Assembly (NCBI GenBank): GCA_020850415.1
Contig: JADZER010000023.1
Location: 62,001 to 126,000 of the forward strand
DNA: 64,000 bases
DNA from: Phycisphaerales bacterium
GTDB lineage: Bacteria; Planctomycetota; Phycisphaerae; Phycisphaerales; UBA1924
Direction of reading: 5' to 3'
Below, piece after piece: positions 54,893 to 63,966 of this stretch (its first letter is position 1; each line of letters starts with the position of its first letter). The notes beneath the pieces were generated by a model, which was not told the origin of the DNA, ran no database searches, and saw nothing but the letters and a program-made list of their open reading frames with translations. Both the position numbers and the translations under genes were made by a program.

Positions 54893-56794
54893 ATGAACAA
54901 ACCCCACGCGATCACCGACGACGACATCTACCTCTTCAACGAGGGGACACACCACAACCTCGGGGACAAGCTCGGCGCCCACGCCACACACCGGGACGGC
55001 AAGCCGGGGGTCCAATTCGCCGTCTGGGCGCCATCCGCCCAGACCGTCCACCTCATCGGCGACTTCAACCGCTGGGACGCCCAGGCCACCCCCATGCATC
55101 CCCGCGGCAGCTCCGGCGTCTGGGAGGTCTTCGTCGAGGGCATCGGCCAGGGCGACGCCTACAAGTACTTCGTCAGGTCCGCCGTCAGCGGCCACCAGGC
55201 CGAAAAGGCCGACCCCGTCGGCATCCACACCGAGACGCCCCCCAGGTCCGCCTCAAAGGTCTGGACCACCTCCCACCAGTGGACCGACGCCGACTGGATG
55301 GCCTCCCGCGCCGGAGACGACTGGCGCAGACGCCCCATGAGCATCTACGAGGTCCACCTCGAGAGCTGGAGACGAGTCCCAGAGCAGGGCGACCGCCCCC
55401 TCTCCTTCCGAGAGGCCGCCGACCAGCTCGCCGAGTATGTCGGATGGCTCGGGTTCACCCATGTCGAGCTGCTCCCCATCATGGAGTACCCCTTCGGCGG
55501 CTCCTGGGGATACCAGACCACCGGCTACTTCGCCCCAAGCTCCCGCTTCGGAAGCCCCGACGACTTCATGTACCTCGTCGACCGACTCCACCAGGCCGGC
55601 ATCGGCGTCATCCTCGACTGGGTCCCCAGCCACTTCGCCACCGACGGCCACGGCCTGCACCTCTTCGACGGCACATGCCTCTACGAGCACGCAGACCCAA
55701 GACAAGGCTTCCACCCCGACTGGGGCTCCTTCATCTTCAACTACCAGCGACACGAGGTCCGCTCCTTCCTCATCTCCAGCGCCAACCACTGGGTCGAGAC
55801 ATTCCACGCCGACGGGCTCCGAGTCGACGCCGTCGCCAGCATGCTCTACCTCGACTACTCACGCCCGGAAGGCCAGTGGATCCCCAACCAGTACGGCGGC
55901 AAGGAGAATGTCGACGCCATCCACTTCCTCCGCCAGCTCAACACCACCCTCTACGGCAGGCACGCCGGCGTCGTCACCTTCGCCGAAGAGTCGACCTCCT
56001 TCGCCGGCGTCTCACGGCCCGTCTACGACGGCGGCCTCGGGTTCGGCTTCAAGTGGGACATGGGCTGGATGAACGACACACTCCGCTACTTCCACCGCGA
56101 CCCGCTCCACCGCCGATGGCACCACGACGAACTCACCTTCCGAGGCCTGTACGCCTTCACCGAGAACTTCGTCCTCCCCCTCTCCCACGACGAGGTCGTC
56201 CACGGCAAGGGCTCCCTCCTCGCCAAAATGCCCGGCGACGACTGGCAGAAATTCGCCAACCTCCGGCTCCTCCTCGCCTACCAGTGGCTCCTCCCCGGCA
56301 AGAAACTCCTCTTCATGGGCGGCGAGTTCGCCCAGTGGGACGAGTGGCGCAGCGCCCGGAGCCTCGACTGGCACCTCACCGCCTACCCGCCACACTCCGG
56401 GATGCAGGAGCTCGTCCGCACCCTCAACCGACTCCACCGCCAACGCGCACCCCTCCACCAGCTCGACTGCGACAACCGCGGCTTCGAGTGGGTCCACTGC
56501 GACGACCGAGACAACTCCGTCCTCGCCTTCTTCCGTCACGCCGACGACGGCTCCCCGCCCCTCCTCTGCGCCTTCAACTTCACCCCCGTCCCACGCGACG
56601 GCTACCGACTCGGCGTCGCCAACGGCAAGAAATGGGTCAAGCTCCTCGACACCGACGCCGAGGAGTTCGGCGGCTCCGGCTTCGCCTGGCAAGAAGACGC
56701 CAAGGTCGAGCCCATCCCCATGCACGACCGCTCCCGATCCATCGCCGTCACGCTCCCGCCCCTCGGCGCAGTCGTCTTCGGCATGGCCCCGTGA
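54893..56794 (+). CDS. glgB: 1,4-alpha-glucan branching enzyme
   Basis: The 633-residue GH13 enzyme adds 1,6 branches to glycogen. It has a CBM48 domain (VQFAVWAPSAQTVHLIGDFN), the barrel start SIYEVHLESWRR, ELLPIMEYPFGGSWGYQTTG, the nucleophile Asp in DGLRVDAVASML, the acid Glu in VVTFAEESTSF and the stabilising Asp in LPLSHDEVVHGKGSL. It lacks the extra N-terminal domain of E. coli GlgB. It lies opposite the synthase-EAL-debranching unit, completing a glycogen cluster. Confidence 0.96.
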   Translation: MNKPHAITDDDIYLFNEGTHHNLGDKLGAHATHRDGKPGVQFAVWAPSAQTVHLIGDFNRWDAQATPMHPRGSSGVWEVFVEGIGQGDAYKYFVRSAVSGHQAEKADPVGIHTETPPRSASKVWTTSHQWTDADWMASRAGDDWRRRPMSIYEVHLESWRRVPEQGDRPLSFREAADQLAEYVGWLGFTHVELLPIMEYPFGGSWGYQTTGYFAPSSRFGSPDDFMYLVDRLHQAGIGVILDWVPSHFATDGHGLHLFDGTCLYEHADPRQGFHPDWGSFIFNYQRHEVRSFLISSANHWVETFHADGLRVDAVASMLYLDYSRPEGQWIPNQYGGKENVDAIHFLRQLNTTLYGRHAGVVTFAEESTSFAGVSRPVYDGGLGFGFKWDMGWMNDTLRYFHRDPLHRRWHHDELTFRGLYAFTENFVLPLSHDEVVHGKGSLLAKMPGDDWQKFANLRLLLAYQWLLPGKKLLFMGGEFAQWDEWRSARSLDWHLTAYPPHSGMQELVRTLNRLHRQRAPLHQLDCDNRGFEWVHCDDRDNSVLAFFRHADDGSPPLLCAFNFTPVPRDGYRLGVANGKKWVKLLDTDAEEFGGSGFAWQEDAKVEPIPMHDRSRSIAVTLPPLGAVVFGMAP

Positions 56795-56862
56795 GCGCAC
56801 CCCCGGCGCCGGACCCCGGCGCCAGAACACGGCGCCAACACCCGTTCGGGTTATTCTCGGAC

Positions 56863-56891
56863 TTGGACCCCCACAATCCCCCAGCTATACT
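56863..56891 (+). promoter_or_regulatory. Sigma-70 type promoter
   Basis: TTGGAC (56863-56868), a 17-bp spacer and TATACT (56886-56891) lie about 50 bp before the PEP-CTERM gene. This is the best consensus promoter in the window. Confidence 0.75.
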
Positions 56892-56940
56892 CCGCCCGAG
56901 AGACACGCCCCCTGTCCGGGGCAAACCAATGGAGGGAATT

Positions 56941-57768
56941 ATGCAGAATCTGACCACCATCGCGGCCCTGGGACTGCTCGCCGGCGCCGCCGCCGCCCAG
57001 CCCATCCAGTTCTTCTCGTCCGACAACGAAACCCTCTACCGGGGCAACGGCTTCGGACTCACCGGCACCTTCGCCGGCCCCGATGAGATCCGCGGCATGT
57101 CGCTGCTCGAGAACGGCGCCACCATCGGCGGCGCCAGCGCCGGCGATGTCATCGCCCTCAGCAGCCCCCAGAATGTCAACGAGGACCAGACCGTCTACCG
57201 CGTCGACAACGCCTGGGCCGGCGCCCCCAGCCTCGTCAGCATCGGCACCATCGACCTCGACAACGCCGTCTCCGACATGGCATTCGCCAACGGACGAATC
57301 TTCGGCGTCCGAAACCAGGGCGTCGCCGGAACACTCATCATCCACGAGTTCGACGCCTCCTTCGGCGTCATCACCACCTACGACACCGGCATCCAGCTCG
57401 TCGACCGCGGCGGCGGCGGCCTCGCCTACGACCCCGCCTCCGACCTCTTCTTCCTCACCGACCCAGACTCCGACAAAATCTGGTCCTACTCCCTCGGCGG
57501 CAGCTCCACCCTCCTCGGCACCCTCAACTTCGACCTCGGAAACAACGACCTCGCCATGTTCAACGGCACCCTCTACGCCGCCATCGCCGACCTCGACGCA
57601 GGCGACTACCGCGTCGGAGCCTTCAGCATGACCGACGGCTCCTACACCAACATCGTCACCGTCGCCCCCTACCTCGGCGGCGGCATCGGCGCCGTCGTCA
57701 TCCCCGGCGCCCCCTCCGCCGGCCTCCTCGCACTCGCTGGCCTGGTCGCCACACGCCGCCGCCGCTGA
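56941..57768 (+). CDS. Secreted protein with PEP-CTERM-like sorting tail
   Basis: The 275-residue protein has a signal peptide (MQNLTTIAALGLLAGAAAAQ) and the sorting tail IPGAPSA-GLLALAGLVA-TRRRR. The body looks like a beta-propeller: GGGLAYDPASDLFFLTDPDS, NNDLAMFNGTLYAAIADLD. It resembles the protein at 11587 in plan, although direct sequence identity is modest. The likely destination is the cell envelope after exosortase-type processing. GGAGGG precedes the ATG by 6 nt. A terminator follows. Confidence 0.85.
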   Translation: MQNLTTIAALGLLAGAAAAQPIQFFSSDNETLYRGNGFGLTGTFAGPDEIRGMSLLENGATIGGASAGDVIALSSPQNVNEDQTVYRVDNAWAGAPSLVSIGTIDLDNAVSDMAFANGRIFGVRNQGVAGTLIIHEFDASFGVITTYDTGIQLVDRGGGGLAYDPASDLFFLTDPDSDKIWSYSLGGSSTLLGTLNFDLGNNDLAMFNGTLYAAIADLDAGDYRVGAFSMTDGSYTNIVTVAPYLGGGIGAVVIPGAPSAGLLALAGLVATRRRR

Positions 57769-57798
57769 CCGCAGCCCACGCGATCAATAGACCCCCAC

Positions 57799-57834
57799 GC
57801 CGGCCCGGCTCCCCCGGGCCGGCGGCCGTTTTCT
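57799..57834 (+). terminator. Intrinsic terminator
   Basis: A perfect 10-bp stem GCCGGCCCGG with its complement is followed by GGCCGTTTTCTT, about 30 bp after the PEP-CTERM stop codon. Confidence 0.85.
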
Positions 57835-58089
57835 TCCCCTCCCTCCGTCCGCCCGCCTACCCCCACCCCGCCGGGCGGCCCGAATCCCGGTGGATTCCCC
57901 CCAAAAGATGGCGGTAACCTCCCTGTTCCTGTCAAAATGGGCAATCCCCCGCGCAGTATGGAATTGCCCGAGACAAGATTGGCCTTTTTGGCTTTCGGTG
58001 ATACCCCGCAGCAGTAGAATCCTCTAAGGCGGGATCGGGTGCGGTGCCGGACCCCGCCGCGGCAAGAGCTTCGAAAGGGAGAGTGCAAG
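57835..58089 (+). promoter_or_regulatory. Leader region of the next PEP-CTERM gene
   Basis: The 255-bp stretch holds a hairpin GGGCAAT-N17-ATTGCCC (57939-57969), an AT-richer patch with a T-run (GGCCTTTTTGGCTTTC), and TAGAAT (58015-58020), a good -10 box with only a weak -35. The hairpin is upstream of the -10, so it may be an operator. No gene is seen. Confidence 0.45.
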
Positions 58090-58635
58090 ATGAAGAATGT
58101 GATCTGCGTGTTGGCGGTCGCTGGCCTGGCCGGCGCCGTCTCGGCCGATGTCGTCGATCAGTACCAGGGCGACGGTTCGGTCTACATGGCCGGATTCGGC
58201 CAGACCGACCTGGCCCAGTCCTTCCAGACCCAGTCCGCCCCCAACATCACCGGCGCGGGCATCCTGCTCCAGGCTGGAATCGGCTCCTCGGACAATGTGA
58301 CCATCTCGCTGTGGACCACCCTCCCCAACGGCGGCGGCCAGATGCTCGCCTCCGCCTCGGCCCAGGGCACCGCCGGCGAGTGGGTCGATGTCTTCTGGGG
58401 CGCCGTCGCCATCAACCCCAACACCACCTACTACCTCGACTTCGCCGGCAACTCCTCCCTCGGCATCGCCGGCTCCCTCAACAACCCCTACGCCTTCGGC
58501 CAGGTCTACGCCAACTCCGGCTACGGCGGCTTCCCCAGCTACGACTACGCCTTCCGCACCTGGACCATCCCGACCCCCGGCGCCCTCGCCGTGCTCGGCA
58601 TGGGCGGCCTGGTCGCCGTCCGTCGTCGCCGCTAA
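58090..58635 (+). CDS. Small secreted protein with PEP-CTERM-like sorting tail
   Basis: The 181-residue protein has a signal peptide (MKNVICVLAVAGLAGAVSAD) and the tail IPTPGA-LAVLGMGGLVA-VRRRR. The mature part is a predicted beta-sandwich with choice phrases AQSFQTQSAPNITGAGILLQ and DNVTISLWTTLPNGGGQMLA, like domains that hold carbohydrate- or ligand-binding jelly-rolls. Function unknown. AAAGGGAGAG precedes the ATG. Its own terminator follows. Confidence 0.85.
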   Translation: MKNVICVLAVAGLAGAVSADVVDQYQGDGSVYMAGFGQTDLAQSFQTQSAPNITGAGILLQAGIGSSDNVTISLWTTLPNGGGQMLASASAQGTAGEWVDVFWGAVAINPNTTYYLDFAGNSSLGIAGSLNNPYAFGQVYANSGYGGFPSYDYAFRTWTIPTPGALAVLGMGGLVAVRRRR

Positions 58636-58661
58636 TCGCGGACCGACCGGTTCCTGCATGC

Positions 58662-58695
58662 AAGCCCGGGGCCCAGCGCCCCGGGCTTTCTTTCT
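58662..58695 (+). terminator. Intrinsic terminator
   Basis: A perfect 11-bp stem AAGCCCGGGGC with a 5-nt loop is followed by TCTTTCT, about 25 bp after the stop codon. Confidence 0.85.
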
Positions 58696-58718
58696 GCGCC
58701 CACCCGCCGCTTTGACCC

Positions 58719-58747
58719 TTGGACCAATCCCCACCCGCCGATAGCAT
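58719..58747 (+). promoter_or_regulatory. Sigma-70 type promoter
   Basis: TTGGAC (58719-58724), a 17-bp spacer and TAGCAT (58742-58747) precede the DUF1028 gene by about 40 bp. It uses the same -35 hexamer and spacing as the promoter at 56863. Confidence 0.65.
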
Positions 58748-58788
58748 CGGCGTCGGGGGACCAAACGCCCGTGCAGAGAGAGGCTCCA

Positions 58789-61158
58789 ATGCCCTTCATG
58801 TCCATCCTGCCCCGCGCCGCCGCCGCACTCGCCGCCATCGCCGGCCTCGCCCCCGCCGCCTCCGCCACCTGGTCCATCGTCCTCATCGATGTCCGCACCG
58901 GCGAGGTCGCCGCAGGCTCGGCCACCTGCCTCACCAGCTTCGACCTCCAGGCCAACACCCCCGTCCTCATCCCCGGCGTCGGCGCCGCCACCGCACAGAG
59001 CTTCGTCGACACCGGCGGATTCAACCGCGTCTTCATCCGCGACCGGCTCCTCGAGCAGGTCCACCCCGACGACATCCTCAACATGCTCAGCCAGTTCGAC
59101 TCCGGACACCAGACCCGCCAGTACGGCATGGCAGACACCCTCGGCGGCGTCGCCACCTTCACCGGCGCCGGCGCCGGAGACTGGGCCGGCGGCGTCACCG
59201 GCCGCGTCGGCGATGTCGTCTACGCCGTACAGGGCAATGTCCTCGCAGGAGACCCCGTCGTCCTCGAGACCGAGCAGGTCATCCTCACCGCCCTCGCCGG
59301 CGGTCTCGACCTCGCCGAAACCCTCATGCTCGGCATGGAAGAAGCCCGCGTCTGGGGCGGCGACGGACGATGCTCCTGCGGCAACGACGCCGACGCCTGC
59401 GGCTCGCCCCCCGACGGATGGGACCCCCAAACCGGCAAAAGCGCACACATCGCCTACATGCTCGTCGCCCGCGCCGGCGACGGCTTCGGCTGCAACGCCA
59501 TCTACCGCGTCGGCACCAACGCCTGGGGCGTCGCTCAGGGCGACTTCGACGAAGACGGCCTGACCGACGCCGCCGCCGCCATCTCCGGCGAGGGCGCCGT
59601 CGCCTTCCTCCGAAACTCCGCCCTCCACCACGGCTTCGTCACCCTCGCCCCCGCACAGCTCATCCGCGCCAGCGGCGCCACCACCGGCATCGACGCCGCC
59701 GACTTCAACAACGACGGGCACCTCGACATCGTCTACACCGACCAGAGCTCCGGCGTCGTCGGCCTGCTCCGCGGCCACGGCGACGGGACCTTCGATCTCA
59801 CCGACTTCGATATCCTCGGCGGCGCCCCCACCTGGGTCGCCGCCGGCGACTTCAACGCCGACGGCTGGGCCGACGCCGCCGTCTCCATCTACACCACCGG
59901 CACGGTCATCGTCATGCTCAACGACGGCGCCGGCGGGCTCAACCCAGGCCAGCAACTCCCCGCCGGCGCCGAGCCCTGGCACCTCCTCGCCGCCGAGATC
60001 GACGGCCAGCCCGGCCTCGACCTCGCCGTCGCCGACCGCGAGGGCGACCGGCTGTTCATCTTCGCCAACGACGGCGCCGGCCAGCTCAGCCAGTGGCAGG
60101 ACCTCGCCACCCGCGCCAACCCGCTCAATGTCGCCGTCGGGGACTTCGACGGCGACGGACGCACCGACCTGGCCACCGCCGACCGCCAGGCCAACGCGCT
60201 GAGCGTCTACCGCCAGACCTCGCCGGGATCGTTCGTCACCGCCGCCGTCGGCGCCGTCACCGGCTACACCGCCGTCGAGGGCGCCGATATCAACGGCGAC
60301 GGCCTCGACGACCTCGTCGCCGCCAACGCCACACCCGGCAGGCTCACCCTCCTGCTCGGCACGCCCGGCGCCGACCCCCAGCCCGAGGGCGTCTACCCCA
60401 CCGGCACGCAGGCCAACGACATCACCGTCGGCGACTTCAACGGCGACGGCCGGCCCGATGTCCTCCACAACCTCCGCTCCTCCCGGGGCGCCACCGCCGT
60501 CCAGGGCAGACAGCCCACCGACGGCCACGCCTTCTTCAGCACCAGCGAGGGCTGCGCCACCGCCGACTACTACGCCGAGTTCAATGTCGCCTTCCAGACA
60601 AAGCTCGACCCCGACCCCGTCGCACAGCTCCACGACATGTTCGACGCCTGGCGGACCGACCTGCTCGGCGTCGCCGACGCCGTCCGCTCCGGCGCGGCAC
60701 TCGAGACCGACCGCATGCCCGCCGGCTCGGCCACCCGCCTCACCGTCACGCCCATGGACTGGCAGCCCGCCCCGCTCGGAACCGGCCTCACCGTCTGGGC
60801 ACGCCACGCCGCCGGCTCCGCCGGACTCACCGAGATCGGACCCATGACCGATAACGGCGACGGCTCCTACACCATCGAGCTCTCCGGCGCCGACCTCCCC
60901 CCCGAGACCCGGGGGCAAGACCTCCTCGAAGTCATCGTCCAGCAGGCAGACCGGGAGGTCATCCTGATGCCCTCCCCGGCCCTCGTCATCACCGGCCCCG
61001 CGGCCGACTGGAACGGCGACGGCGCTGTCAACACCGCCGATCTGCTCGCCTACCTCGGCGATTGGGCCGCCGGCGAGCTCGCCGCCGATCTCACCGGCGA
61101 CGGGCTCATCGATACCCGCGACGCCGTGGCCTATCTCCGCCTCTGGGCAGGCCAGTAG
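58789..61158 (+). CDS. Secreted DUF1028 / FG-GAP / dockerin-like protein
   Basis: The 789-residue protein has a signal peptide ending PAASA-TWSIV, so Thr27 becomes the first mature residue. The next 220 residues are a DUF1028 domain (TWSIVLIDVRTGEVAAGSAT), a family related to Ntn-hydrolases; a new N-terminal Thr would suit that chemistry. Then come FG-GAP/VCBS-type repeats with calcium loops (DFNNDGHLDI, DFNADGWADA, DFDGDGRTDL, DFNGDGRPDV), forming a propeller, and a C-terminal dockerin-like pair, DWNGDGAVNTADLLAYLGDW and DLTGDGLIDTRDAVAYLRLW. It is probably a surface-attached enzyme. It has a strong promoter. Confidence 0.88.
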   Translation: MPFMSILPRAAAALAAIAGLAPAASATWSIVLIDVRTGEVAAGSATCLTSFDLQANTPVLIPGVGAATAQSFVDTGGFNRVFIRDRLLEQVHPDDILNMLSQFDSGHQTRQYGMADTLGGVATFTGAGAGDWAGGVTGRVGDVVYAVQGNVLAGDPVVLETEQVILTALAGGLDLAETLMLGMEEARVWGGDGRCSCGNDADACGSPPDGWDPQTGKSAHIAYMLVARAGDGFGCNAIYRVGTNAWGVAQGDFDEDGLTDAAAAISGEGAVAFLRNSALHHGFVTLAPAQLIRASGATTGIDAADFNNDGHLDIVYTDQSSGVVGLLRGHGDGTFDLTDFDILGGAPTWVAAGDFNADGWADAAVSIYTTGTVIVMLNDGAGGLNPGQQLPAGAEPWHLLAAEIDGQPGLDLAVADREGDRLFIFANDGAGQLSQWQDLATRANPLNVAVGDFDGDGRTDLATADRQANALSVYRQTSPGSFVTAAVGAVTGYTAVEGADINGDGLDDLVAANATPGRLTLLLGTPGADPQPEGVYPTGTQANDITVGDFNGDGRPDVLHNLRSSRGATAVQGRQPTDGHAFFSTSEGCATADYYAEFNVAFQTKLDPDPVAQLHDMFDAWRTDLLGVADAVRSGAALETDRMPAGSATRLTVTPMDWQPAPLGTGLTVWARHAAGSAGLTEIGPMTDNGDGSYTIELSGADLPPETRGQDLLEVIVQQADREVILMPSPALVITGPAADWNGDGAVNTADLLAYLGDWAAGELAADLTGDGLIDTRDAVAYLRLWAGQ

Positions 61159-61202
61159 CACGCCCCCCGGGCCGGTTTCGCCCCCTTCCACGCCCTTAGC
61201 GC

Positions 61203-61231
61203 TTGGGCCCAAGGAACGGATGTGCTAGGGT
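61203..61231 (+). promoter_or_regulatory. Sigma-70 type promoter
   Basis: TTGGGC (61203-61208), a 17-bp spacer and TAGGGT (61226-61231) precede the metalloprotease gene by about 145 bp, leaving a long 5' UTR. Confidence 0.5.
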
Positions 61232-61376
61232 GTGCGGACAGTCTGGCGGAATCACCCGATTGAGGGGGGTGGTGGCCGAGTCGCCCCAAGCTACGGGGCT
61301 CGGACGCGCACTTCCCCTTTCGGCAACTGTCAGGAATCACGCGGAACCTGGTGCAGAGCCCATTGGAGGAACTGAA

Positions 61377-63623
61377 ATGCGGAATCGAATCCTTGCGGCG
61401 GCCGCCCTTGCCGGGGCGGCATGTCTGGCGTCGACCCTCGCGGCACAACCCGTCGGCGGAGATGTTCGGGGGGTAGTCGAAGAGAAGTTCGAACTCAACA
61501 ACTTCTCCATCCAGCGCCTCGACCTCCCCGCGGGCAACGAGGCGTTCGTCACCGAGCTCACGCTCGGCGCTACGACCTACGGCGTATGGGTCGAGCCCCA
61601 GTCCTTCCGCACCGCCGGCGCCCGGGCCACCACCGTCAACGCCGACGGACAGCTCGTCGACATCCCCCTGCCCCCGCCCCTCACCGTCCGCGCCCAGCTC
61701 GAGGGCGTCCCCGACGCCCGCGCCGCCGGCTCCCGCATGGGCGGCGGCCTGCACCTGACCATCGCCCTCCCCGGCGAGGGAGGCACCGAGGTCTGGACCA
61801 TCCAGCCCCTCTACGACGCCGTCGACGGCGCCGACACCGCCCTCGTCGTCGTCTCCCGCGCCGACGACGCCAAGCCCAACCACGAGTGGACCTGCGGCGT
61901 CGACCACCAGGGCATCGGCCACGCCGACGCCCACGACGGGACCTCCGGCTCCCGCGCCTTCCTCGTCTGCGAGACCGCCACCGACGCCGACTTCGAGTTC
62001 TACGGCAAGAACGGGTCGAGCGAGGCCAACACCATCGCCGACATCGACACCGTCATGGCCCGGATCTCCGCCGTCTACGAGGGCCAGTGCAACATCACCT
62101 TCCTCGTCCCGCACTACCAGATCTGGACCAACGCCGGCGACCCCTACACCTCCACCGACTCGGGCACCCGCCTCACCCAGGTCCGCACCTGGTGGCAGGC
62201 CAACATGGGCGCCGTCCACCGCGACCTCTGCCACGCATTCACCGGAGTCAATATCGACGGCTCGGTCATCGGCATCGCCTGGCTCTCCGCCGTCTGCACC
62301 TCCAACGGCTACGGCCTCGTCCAGTCCAGGTACACCAACGCCATGAACTCACGCGGAGCGCTCTCCGCACACGAGATCGGGCACAACTTCTCCGCCGGCC
62401 ACTGCGACGGCAGCGGCGACTGCCACATCATGTGCTCCGGACTCGGCGGCTGCGACGGGCTCGGAAACCCCGCGTACTTCGGCGTCGCCTCCGCGAACCG
62501 AATCCGCAACTACGGCGCCGGACGGCCCTGCCTCGACGAGGGCGGCCTGACATACCCCTTCTTCGAGGACTGGGCCGACGCAAACATCGACCCCATCGCC
62601 TGGGTCGCCAACAGCGGCGGCGCCATCTCCACCGCCGCCGACAACGAGCCCAGCCCCCCCAACAGCCTCAACCTCGACGGGACCGACTCCATCGAGTCCG
62701 GCGCCATCGACATCTCCAGCGTCGTCGAACCCCCCTTCGTCTCCTTCCACGCCCAGCACAAGGGCGTCGAGGCCGGCAAGACCCTCGTCTGCCAGTACCG
62801 TGACTTCTTCAACAACTGGAACACCCTCATCACCTTCTCCTCCGACGGCGCCGACGAGACCGACTTCGGCTACCAGACCGCCGAGGTCCCCATCGCCGGA
62901 TGGAGCGAGAACTTCGCCATCCGATTCATCGCCCAGGGCGCCGACACCACCGACGACTGGTACATCGACGACATCGCCGTCGCGCCCTTCACCGGCAACG
63001 CCGTCCCCTTCCTCGAAGAATTCGCCTCCACCACCCTCGACGGCAATGTCTGGGGAACCACCGTCGGCGCCGAGGTCGTCACCGACGCCACCAACGAGCC
63101 CAGCGAGCCCTACTCCCTCGCCCTCGACGCCACCGACTCCGCCGAGTCCAACAACTTCCTCATGAGCGGCGCCGCCTTCCCGAGCTACTTCAGCTTCTTC
63201 ACCCAGCACAAGGGCGTCGAGAGCGGCAAGACCCTCCTCGTCGAGTACCTCAACATCAACGGCACATGGAACCCCTTCACCACCGTCCCCTCCAACGGCG
63301 CCGACCAGAACTCCTTCGAGTTCTACCAGGCCCAGGTCCCCTTCGACTCCTACCACGACGACTTCGCCTTCCGATTCCGTGCCCAGGGCGCAGACGCCAC
63401 CGATGACTGGTACATCGACGACATCCGACTCGGCGACGAGTTCACACCGCCCGACGACTGCTACGCCGACTTCAACGACGACGGATCGGTCAACACCGTC
63501 GATGTCCTCGCCTTCCTCAACGCCTGGAGCGCCGGCAACGCCTCCGCCGACTGCAACGACGACGGATCGGTCAACACCGTCGATGTCCTCTGCTTCCTCA
63601 ACCTCTGGAACGCCGGCTGCTGA
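61377..63623 (+). CDS. Secreted metzincin-type metalloprotease with dockerin-like end
   Basis: The 748-residue protein has a signal peptide, a propeptide-like region with ITYGVWVEPQSF-type strands, and a zinc protease domain with SAHEIGHNFSAGHCD (His332, Glu333, His336, His342) and a downstream CHIMCSG Met-turn, as in reprolysin-like M12 proteases. Two related beta-sandwich domains of about 150 residues follow, each with the block HAQHKGVE(A/S)GKTL and ending DDWYIDDI. The C-terminus is a dockerin-like pair, DFNDDGSVNTVDVLAFLNAW and DCNDDGSVNTVDVLCFLNLW, ending in GC. The DNA of the two loops is nearly identical (GATCGGTCAACACCGTCGAT twice), showing recent duplication. It likely digests extracellular protein at the cell surface. 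Confidence 0.9.
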   Translation: MRNRILAAAALAGAACLASTLAAQPVGGDVRGVVEEKFELNNFSIQRLDLPAGNEAFVTELTLGATTYGVWVEPQSFRTAGARATTVNADGQLVDIPLPPPLTVRAQLEGVPDARAAGSRMGGGLHLTIALPGEGGTEVWTIQPLYDAVDGADTALVVVSRADDAKPNHEWTCGVDHQGIGHADAHDGTSGSRAFLVCETATDADFEFYGKNGSSEANTIADIDTVMARISAVYEGQCNITFLVPHYQIWTNAGDPYTSTDSGTRLTQVRTWWQANMGAVHRDLCHAFTGVNIDGSVIGIAWLSAVCTSNGYGLVQSRYTNAMNSRGALSAHEIGHNFSAGHCDGSGDCHIMCSGLGGCDGLGNPAYFGVASANRIRNYGAGRPCLDEGGLTYPFFEDWADANIDPIAWVANSGGAISTAADNEPSPPNSLNLDGTDSIESGAIDISSVVEPPFVSFHAQHKGVEAGKTLVCQYRDFFNNWNTLITFSSDGADETDFGYQTAEVPIAGWSENFAIRFIAQGADTTDDWYIDDIAVAPFTGNAVPFLEEFASTTLDGNVWGTTVGAEVVTDATNEPSEPYSLALDATDSAESNNFLMSGAAFPSYFSFFTQHKGVESGKTLLVEYLNINGTWNPFTTVPSNGADQNSFEFYQAQVPFDSYHDDFAFRFRAQGADATDDWYIDDIRLGDEFTPPDDCYADFNDDGSVNTVDVLAFLNAWSAGNASADCNDDGSVNTVDVLCFLNLWNAGC

Positions 63624-63657
63624 CCCGCCGCCCTATCAGACCTCACCAGACCCCACC

Positions 63658-63690
63658 AGGCCCCGGGAGCCCCCTCCCGGGGCCTTTTTC
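63658..63690 (+). terminator. Intrinsic terminator
   Basis: A perfect 12-bp stem AGGCCCCGGGAG with a 4-nt loop is followed by TTTTC, 35 bp after the protease stop codon. The 275 bp after it, up to the next start codon, hold nothing I recognise. Confidence 0.9.
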
Positions 63691-63966
63691 GTCCGCACCC
63701 CCCGCATCGGGGGATCTACGAGACGCCCACACCCGTATCCTCTGCCGCTCCGGGCCCGTGCGTTCGGATGATGATTGGTATTCGGGGCGGTACGCCCGTG
63801 CCGCCGGTCCCGGACGCCCGCCCATCCGTCCGTGTGCAACCCGGCGTGTGGGATCTTCCACCGCACCGGTCGCGCGATCGGGCCGACGGAAGGTCAGGAC
63901 TTGGTCGCGCCCGGGGGGGATGCTCTCGGACGCACACGGACAACCCGCTCCCGGAGGAAGCTCAAT

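Noticed and set aside
58024..61212. A 1062-codon minus-strand reading frame opposite the last secreted proteins
   Set aside because: It is Gly/Val/Asp/Ala-rich and mirrors the codon pattern of the plus-strand genes. It also crosses a terminator and two promoters that fit the plus-strand genes.
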